Origin: Pontiellaceae bacterium B12219
GTDB lineage: Bacteria; Verrucomicrobiota; Kiritimatiellia; Kiritimatiellales; Pontiellaceae
Reading direction: 5' to 3'
DNA: 38,121 nucleotides
NCBI GenBank assembly: GCA_029432795.1
Contig: JARNMJ010000043.1
Span: forward strand, 1-38,121
Below are positions 33,221-38,121 of this stretch, in pieces (within the stretch, counting starts at the first letter, position 1; each line of letters opens with the position of its first letter). The translations under genes were made by a program, and so were the position numbers. The notes beneath the pieces are model-generated. The model ran no database searches, had not been told where the DNA came from, and saw only the letters and a program-made list of their open reading frames with translations.

Positions 33221-35169
33221 CTAAAGAGTCCAATTTTTTTCAGTTTCACATTCAGGATGATTCGTGTGCCGCCGTTTGTTGACTTTTCGGAGGTCACATT
33301 TCCGCCCAGCAAGTGTGCCCGCCGTTTGAGTGAGCCGGGCACTTCGCCATTCAGGCCATGCCCGTTATCGGTGATGGTCAGAAGGATTTTGTTGTTATTC
33401 GCCTTCAGATAGGTGGAGACCTTGGTGGCTCCTGAATGACGGATAATATTGATCAGACATTCCTTGTAGAACAGGAACAGGTCGATGCGTTTGCGAGCCT
33501 TGAGTGTCTGAAGTGCAGCTTCTCCTTCGAACGTAATGTCATGATCAAGATCGGCCATGATGCGGGCAGAACTTCGCTTCATATCTTCTACGAGATCTTC
33601 AAACAGCCCTTTGGCTTCCAACAGGTTGGTGCAGTAGCGGGCTGCGGCACCGGTTCGTTCGGTGAGTGCACGCATGCGAAGCAGGAGTCGGTCGAGCTTG
33701 TCCGGCGATGCTTTAGCGGCCTGAGCGAGATCGCCCAGCAGGCCGATGGCGTGAATGTTGGCACCGAGTTCATCATGCAGGTCAGCTGCAATATGTTCAC
33801 GGGTACGGTGAATGGCGCGCTGCCGAATGATGCGGTCAACGAGAATGATAATAATGGTTGCAACAACGAGCAGAGCAAGGAGCCAGCTTACCAACCGAAG
33901 ATTGGCTTTCTGGCGAACATACCGCAGCGTTAACTCTTCCTGAATAGAGGGCCGTTCAAATTCGAGTTCATGGCGGTAGGCCAATTGGTTCAGCCAGTCG
34001 CGGATGGGCAGAATGGTTCCAAACATATTGCGGCCGTCGGTGAGGCTGGATAAGGTCCGGTAGGGATTAACCGCTTCATAGTTCGTTTGAATTGTTTTTC
34101 CGAGTGCAACGTTCCGATCCTTGGAAAAGATCTCTATTTCCGCAAAACCGAACCGGAACGGCTGAGGACCGTATAGGGTGTTGGCCGAAGGCTCGGCCAC
34201 ATTAAACCGAATATACCGGCAGGAGGTTTCGGGGAAACCTATCATCATGATGGGCCCCATTTCATAGATCGTTTCCAGAGTCAGTTCCTTAAGAACGACA
34301 GCATCTGAAAAATCGGGCGAATTCGCTCCTTCAATCAACAGACGCTTGGGAATGCCTACATCGCCGGCAAAAGCCTGCGGCAGGGTATCGCTCTGATCAA
34401 CAGCGTGAAGATGAATGCGGTTAATCGGCCGGGTTTCTTCCAGATCGAGAATGAAAGCCGGTTGGTCAGTGATATCGAGAGGGCTTAAATAGGCAATGCT
34501 TTGTTCCCCATCCGCTGCATTCATCAGGTAGGGCATGAAACCATCCACTGCAAAACGGGGATTCCAGCCGACTGCTCCCGCTCCTTCTTTGGAAGACGTG
34601 GAAATGGGTTTATGCAGGGCGACATTTTCTTCGCCGCTGAAGGCGAGGATTTCCGAAAGCTGGAAAACATAACGGTGGTCAAATGCGCGCGCGGTGAGTT
34701 TCTTTGCTTCCACACGTATCCACGATGCTGTGATTCCCTGACACGGAATGATGAACGGGGCAATGCGTGGCAGAATACCGCGGTCGCTGGTGTACTCAGC
34801 AATCACATTCCCGTCGGTGTTTTCCGCCGTTCCGGCAACGATACGGAAATGCTGTGGAAAGCCATCTGCCTGAAATCCGTTTTCCGCATCGCGCCGAATG
34901 GCCGGAACCAGAAGAATTTCATCGAGCGGGACCGCGGAACCGAAATCAATTTCAATCCATTCCAGGTGGTTCGGATCTTTATGGGATCGGGAACGGTGTC
35001 CGATGGCACCGATGCCGATGCCGAGACTGTAGTTCGCCAACTGGGATAGACGCTCATCGACCTCTTTGAGGCGATTTTCCAACTCAGTCGCGGAATATGT
35101 TTCAAGCGACGCTGCGAGGACCTGAACGGCTGGCAGGAGGAATACAAGAAGTGTCCTGATTTTATGCAT
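33217..35169 (-). CDS. Histidine kinase with discoidin-like extracytoplasmic sensor
   Basis: The 650-residue protein has a Sec-type N-terminus (MHKIRTLLVFLLPAVQVLAAS) and a long periplasmic region. This region contains what look like two F5/8-type-C (discoidin) beta-sandwich units: one about 50-185 (IEIDFGSAVPLDEILLVPA, then SWIRVEAKKL...QLSEILAFSG) and one about 185-370 (NVALHKPIST..., FILDLEETRPINRIHLHAV, RYIRFNVAEP...FGFAEIEIFS). One membrane helix (427-444) follows. The cytoplasmic part is a HisKA_3/NarX-type kinase with H465 in AADLHDELGANIH, then YKECLINIIRHS, TDNGHGL and NGGTRI for ATP binding. Discoidin folds often bind sugars, so direct sensing of the polysaccharide or its fragments is a reasonable inference. 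It forms an operon with the response regulator. Confidence 0.88.
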   Translation of the reverse strand: MHKIRTLLVFLLPAVQVLAASLETYSATELENRLKEVDERLSQLANYSLGIGIGAIGHRSRSHKDPNHLEWIEIDFGSAVPLDEILLVPAIRRDAENGFQADGFPQHFRIVAGTAENTDGNVIAEYTSDRGILPRIAPFIIPCQGITASWIRVEAKKLTARAFDHRYVFQLSEILAFSGEENVALHKPISTSSKEGAGAVGWNPRFAVDGFMPYLMNAADGEQSIAYLSPLDITDQPAFILDLEETRPINRIHLHAVDQSDTLPQAFAGDVGIPKRLLIEGANSPDFSDAVVLKELTLETIYEMGPIMMIGFPETSCRYIRFNVAEPSANTLYGPQPFRFGFAEIEIFSKDRNVALGKTIQTNYEAVNPYRTLSSLTDGRNMFGTILPIRDWLNQLAYRHELEFERPSIQEELTLRYVRQKANLRLVSWLLALLVVATIIIILVDRIIRQRAIHRTREHIAADLHDELGANIHAIGLLGDLAQAAKASPDKLDRLLLRMRALTERTGAAARYCTNLLEAKGLFEDLVEDMKRSSARIMADLDHDITFEGEAALQTLKARKRIDLFLFYKECLINIIRHSGATKVSTYLKANNNKILLTITDNGHGLNGEVPGSLKRRAHLLGGNVTSEKSTNGGTRIILNVKLKKIGLFR

Positions 35170-35268
35170 GCTGATCGTTATACCTGTGAAACCAATGCCC
35201 GTCCATTCACCAATAATCTAAATGGTTCCGATGAGTGGAAAGATTATTTTATACAGCGGATTCCGTGC

Positions 35269-35286
35269 ATCCTGTAAACACAGGAT
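35269..35286 (+). repeat. Hairpin element copy C (ATCCTGT-AAAC-ACAGGAT)
   Basis: The best copy of the family: perfect 7-base arms and an AAAC loop, followed by ATGC. It lies between the divergent kinase (start 35169) and ATG 35381. No plus-strand gene ends upstream, so here it cannot be a terminator of such a gene. Confidence 0.5.
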
Positions 35287-35313
35287 ATGCAAATTTTCAA
35301 AGTGTGATATTGT

Positions 35314-35325
35314 GATTCATGAATC
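35314..35325. promoter_or_regulatory. 12-base perfect palindrome GATTCATGAATC
   Basis: It lies 55 bases before ATG 35381 in the divergent region between the kinase operon and the large secreted protein. It is a candidate site for the adjacent LuxR-type regulator; the binding is inferred. Confidence 0.3.
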
Positions 35326-35380
35326 GGAGAAGGCCTTGGTCTTTTCTTTGCGTGTTCAATGAAAAACTGGAGGAAAGCGA

Positions 35381-38121
35381 ATGAAAAAATGCAGGTGGTT
35401 ATTGGTCTTTACCGGGCTTTTGACAATGGGGCTTCAAGCACAGGAGATCATTCTAAGCAATGATTTCGAAACAGGAATTTCCACCAATGTGACCAAGTAT
35501 AGCGGCCGCTTCAAGGATGAGGATCTGGACGATGGCTGGTTTGCCAATCTTCCCAATATGGCGTCAGAATGGGAGGTGTCCGGCGGACAGCTTGAAAACA
35601 GCGCGACAAACACCGGTGGCTACCCGGCCTATCTTCCCGCAGAAGGCGGTGTTGTGCAGATGGTCTCGTATACGGCGGACACGAATAATGTTGTAGATCT
35701 GAGTGTCGATTACAATGTAGCTGCTGGCGACACGCTTTATGTACACCTTTGGGGCCTCGACGGAACCATTGTGGAAGATGGAGGGAATTTGGCGAACTTC
35801 CAGGCCGGCGCAGGTGCTCTATACGACAATACCGATACGGCCGCCGATGCGGTGGTGGCGTATGCCCTTAACAACGGTTTTAGCAAGCCGACCCTCGTTG
35901 CCAACAGCGGACAAGCTGTGGCGGGACTGACCGGCAGCGGAACCTATACCAACTCATTTAACGTGGCAGAACTCCAGATCGAAGGGATTGAAACAGCGGG
36001 CGACTTTGAATACTACCTGATTGCCTTCTGTAAAGCCGAAGACGGGCTGCCGGGGACCACGTCGGTCGATAATGTATTGCTTACAACCTCCTATATTGAA
36101 CCGCCGCCTCCGGCCGAGTCGGGTATTATTGAAAATCCGGTATTTCCGGATCAGGATGTTATCGCGAGTCAGCTTGCAAATAATAATGATGCCGGCATCA
36201 ACTATACGATCAACTCGTCTACCGCAATTGGTCAGAGTTTTTCCTTTGCAAGTGCGCAATCGCTGGGAGCGTTCTCGGTTCAGAAATCCGGGGATCTGAA
36301 TGTTCCGTTCGATGGTACCAATGTGCTGACCCTGTGGATCGGCGAATACGATTCCACCACCGCTCCGGCGAGCCACACCGTGGGCGCTACGCTGTATACC
36401 AATTCATTCAATATTTCCGGAAACAGCTTTGCTGACGGCTTCTACTATACGTTCAATCTGTCGTCCAACATCACATTGGAAGCGGGCAGAGAATACGCCT
36501 TTGAGCTGACCTGGACTTCGGCGGATGAAACACACAGTTTCGGAATAAAACGTTATTACGACAATCCGACGGGCAGCGGTATTGATCAATATCCGGATGG
36601 TACCATCATTTATCAAACGGGAGTGGCCGGAGTGCTTCCGGCTGTATCGTTGATCAACGAACCTGATAACGATCTGGTATTTGCGTTGCACAGCTCGGAA
36701 GTTGATGTGTATCCGTTTGTAACTGTTGAGCCCTCTGAGATCTTAATGTTTTTCGATTCGGCTTCCGGCAGCCTGGTCACCGGTTCCGTTGATATGGTCT
36801 ACAATTCGGCCACCAATATGGATATCACCATCACGGTTTCGGATGAAACGCAGCCCGGTTCTTTCAGTGTGCTGACCGCAACGCCGCAAACCCTGATCAC
36901 ACCTTATCCTGATGCCACGCCAATAGAAATTGCGTTCGATAACTCAGTGGCCTCCCTGGCACCCGGTTCGTCGGCCACCGGTCTGGTGACTATTGCCTGG
37001 AGTGAATCCGGCGGCGGAGAAAGTGGTTCGGTTGTTGTGCCGGTCAGTGCCACGGCAGCCTTTGCTGCAGATGCGAATAATACCTTTGTTCCCGGTGTCG
37101 GTGTCTGGGGCGATCCGGCCAACTGGAGTCTGGGCCGTGTTCCCGGTATGCTGGGAGCTGACCGGGGAATCGTTCAGAATGCAGGTCTGGTATGCAATGT
37201 GGAAACCAACTTTACAGGTCTGTTTCCCTATCGGGTTTGGGTGCGCACCGCCTCGGGAACTCCCAGTGTTGTCAACATTGGCGCTGATATGAAAGGTATG
37301 GCTGATATTTCTGTGGGGCAGGCTTCCTCTCAATACGGAATTGTGAACCAGACCGCCGGCACGGTGACTCCGGCAGCTTTGAATATCGGAGATCCTGCAG
37401 AAACTGCACCGAGCAATTCCTATTATAACCTAACCGGCGGAACGCTGGAGCTGGGTACTAAAGCACCCACGATCTACAGCACGGGTGTTCTGAATATTGA
37501 CGGGGGTGCGGTTACCATCGATCAGGGGCCGGCCAACTTGGTTGTAAGCGGTGCCGGGGTGGTTAAACTTCAGTCGGGATCATTCAACTCAGTGGGCACC
37601 GCTGCGAATGATGTGCTAACCTTCAACACTTCGCTGGAAGTCAGTGGCGGTTCATTGACGTTGCTTGGGCAAAACAAGTTTGCCGGCGGTCTCACCGTAA
37701 TCGGTGATGAGGCATCCATTTCCATTCACCGTTTTGGAACGCCCAATACGATGGGCGAAGTGGTGTTTGTGATGGGAGAAACCGGCGTTTCAACAATCGT
37801 TGGTCCCAGTTGGGCGACACTCTCATCCTACAACCTCACGGTTGATGGGGCGGACTATGTGGGCGGTTCCACCACGATCGATCTCGTTTCCGCGGGCAAC
37901 TTGACCGCCGGTTTTGCGAGCGTCACCTTCACGAACTTTGCGGAAGGTATTACCACTTCCGTCACTCAGGATGAGGGGGATAATAATAAGGTTATTCTTA
38001 CGATCACCGTTCCGGGTTATGCGGGGTGGATCGGCGGGTATGGATTGAGCGGAACCGATGCGGATTGGAATGTCGACTATGATGGCGACACCGAAAACAA
38101 CTTCTATGAGTATGCATTCGG
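35381..38121 (+). CDS. Large secreted adhesin-like beta-strand protein (3' end cut by window)
   Basis: An open frame from ATG 35381 (GGAGG at 35369-35373) runs off the right edge, giving at least 913 residues. A Sec signal is clear (MKKCRWLLVFTGLLTMGLQA-QE). Residues 20-230 form a jelly-roll-like domain (FETGIS..., DDGWFANLPN, SVDNVLLTTS). A second module at about 245-445 ends in DLVFALHSSE. Residues from about 560 to 880 have the autotransporter-like pattern of short Gly-rich strands (GVWGDPANWSLGRVPG, then YYNLTGGTLELG, LNIDGGAVTIDQG, VSGGSLTLLG). The frame leaves the window inside DADWNVDYDGDTENNFYEYAFG, the C-terminal module seen in the proteins at 20248 and 24413. It probably ends about 100 residues later. 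No enzymatic motif was recognised; a surface-binding role is inferred. Confidence 0.75.
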   Translation, partial: MKKCRWLLVFTGLLTMGLQAQEIILSNDFETGISTNVTKYSGRFKDEDLDDGWFANLPNMASEWEVSGGQLENSATNTGGYPAYLPAEGGVVQMVSYTADTNNVVDLSVDYNVAAGDTLYVHLWGLDGTIVEDGGNLANFQAGAGALYDNTDTAADAVVAYALNNGFSKPTLVANSGQAVAGLTGSGTYTNSFNVAELQIEGIETAGDFEYYLIAFCKAEDGLPGTTSVDNVLLTTSYIEPPPPAESGIIENPVFPDQDVIASQLANNNDAGINYTINSSTAIGQSFSFASAQSLGAFSVQKSGDLNVPFDGTNVLTLWIGEYDSTTAPASHTVGATLYTNSFNISGNSFADGFYYTFNLSSNITLEAGREYAFELTWTSADETHSFGIKRYYDNPTGSGIDQYPDGTIIYQTGVAGVLPAVSLINEPDNDLVFALHSSEVDVYPFVTVEPSEILMFFDSASGSLVTGSVDMVYNSATNMDITITVSDETQPGSFSVLTATPQTLITPYPDATPIEIAFDNSVASLAPGSSATGLVTIAWSESGGGESGSVVVPVSATAAFAADANNTFVPGVGVWGDPANWSLGRVPGMLGADRGIVQNAGLVCNVETNFTGLFPYRVWVRTASGTPSVVNIGADMKGMADISVGQASSQYGIVNQTAGTVTPAALNIGDPAETAPSNSYYNLTGGTLELGTKAPTIYSTGVLNIDGGAVTIDQGPANLVVSGAGVVKLQSGSFNSVGTAANDVLTFNTSLEVSGGSLTLLGQNKFAGGLTVIGDEASISIHRFGTPNTMGEVVFVMGETGVSTIVGPSWATLSSYNLTVDGADYVGGSTTIDLVSAGNLTAGFASVTFTNFAEGITTSVTQDEGDNNKVILTITVPGYAGWIGGYGLSGTDADWNVDYDGDTENNFYEYAF

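Noticed and set aside
34112-34127. TTCCGATCCTTGGAAA as another copy of the palindromic repeat
   Set aside because: The left arm has a mismatch and it lies in the kinase coding region; too weak to list as a copy.

Overview
The window reads as a polysaccharide-degradation island from a marine-type Gram-negative bacterium of the PVC superphylum. Kiritimatiellota (Pontiella-like) or a close Verrucomicrobiota relative is my best guess. This rests on the mix of S1 sulfatases, fucosidases, DUF1080 and autotransporter-type beta-strand proteins, on large secreted proteins ending in a 'D.DGD..N..EY..GTDP' C-terminal module, and on the absence of a SusC/SusD pair. It is an inference; there is no rRNA or marker gene to confirm it. 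I saw no tRNA, rRNA, CRISPR array or transposase.

Layout. (1) 1-4514: the 3' end of a GH116-like enzyme, a membrane-anchored TonB-like/vWA-like protein, and a full-length GH116-like glycosidase whose C-terminus resembles the truncated first gene. (2) 4804-9972: a tight operon of GH29 alpha-L-fucosidase, GH28-like lipoprotein and GH95 alpha-L-fucosidase with overlapping genes, preceded by a candidate sigma70-type promoter. (3) 10092-12745: a second GH29, then an alginate-lyase-family gene broken by a +1 frameshift. (4) 12756-17972: two divergently transcribed, full-length paralogues of about 800 residues from a secreted family I do not recognise. (5) 18052-31601: a sulfatase, two large parallel beta-helix proteins sharing a set of acidic/His motifs, a heparinase II/III-like lyase and a second sulfatase. 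(6) 31692-35169: a DUF1080 protein facing a two-component system on the minus strand. Its kinase has an extracytoplasmic region that looks like two discoidin-type domains, and its partner is a NarL/LuxR response regulator. (7) 35381 to the right edge: a very large secreted adhesin-like protein, cut by the window end.

Nearly every enzyme carries a Sec or lipoprotein signal, so breakdown probably happens in the periplasm or at the cell surface. The combination (two GH29, GH95, GH28-like, GH116, alginate-lyase and heparinase-type lyases, two sulfatases) fits a sulfated polysaccharide rich in fucose and containing uronic acid, such as a fucoidan. The sulfatases would remove sulfate, lyases would cut uronic-acid linkages, and exo-glycosidases would release fucose and other sugars. 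No transporter, sulfatase-maturing enzyme or fucose catabolism gene is present, so the pathway must be completed elsewhere.

Two families of short inverted repeats recur. One is TTTCCAA-nnn-TTGGAAA, found between genes and inside coding regions. The other is a hairpin ATCCTGC-AAAC-GCAGGAT placed 54-110 bases upstream of four genes.
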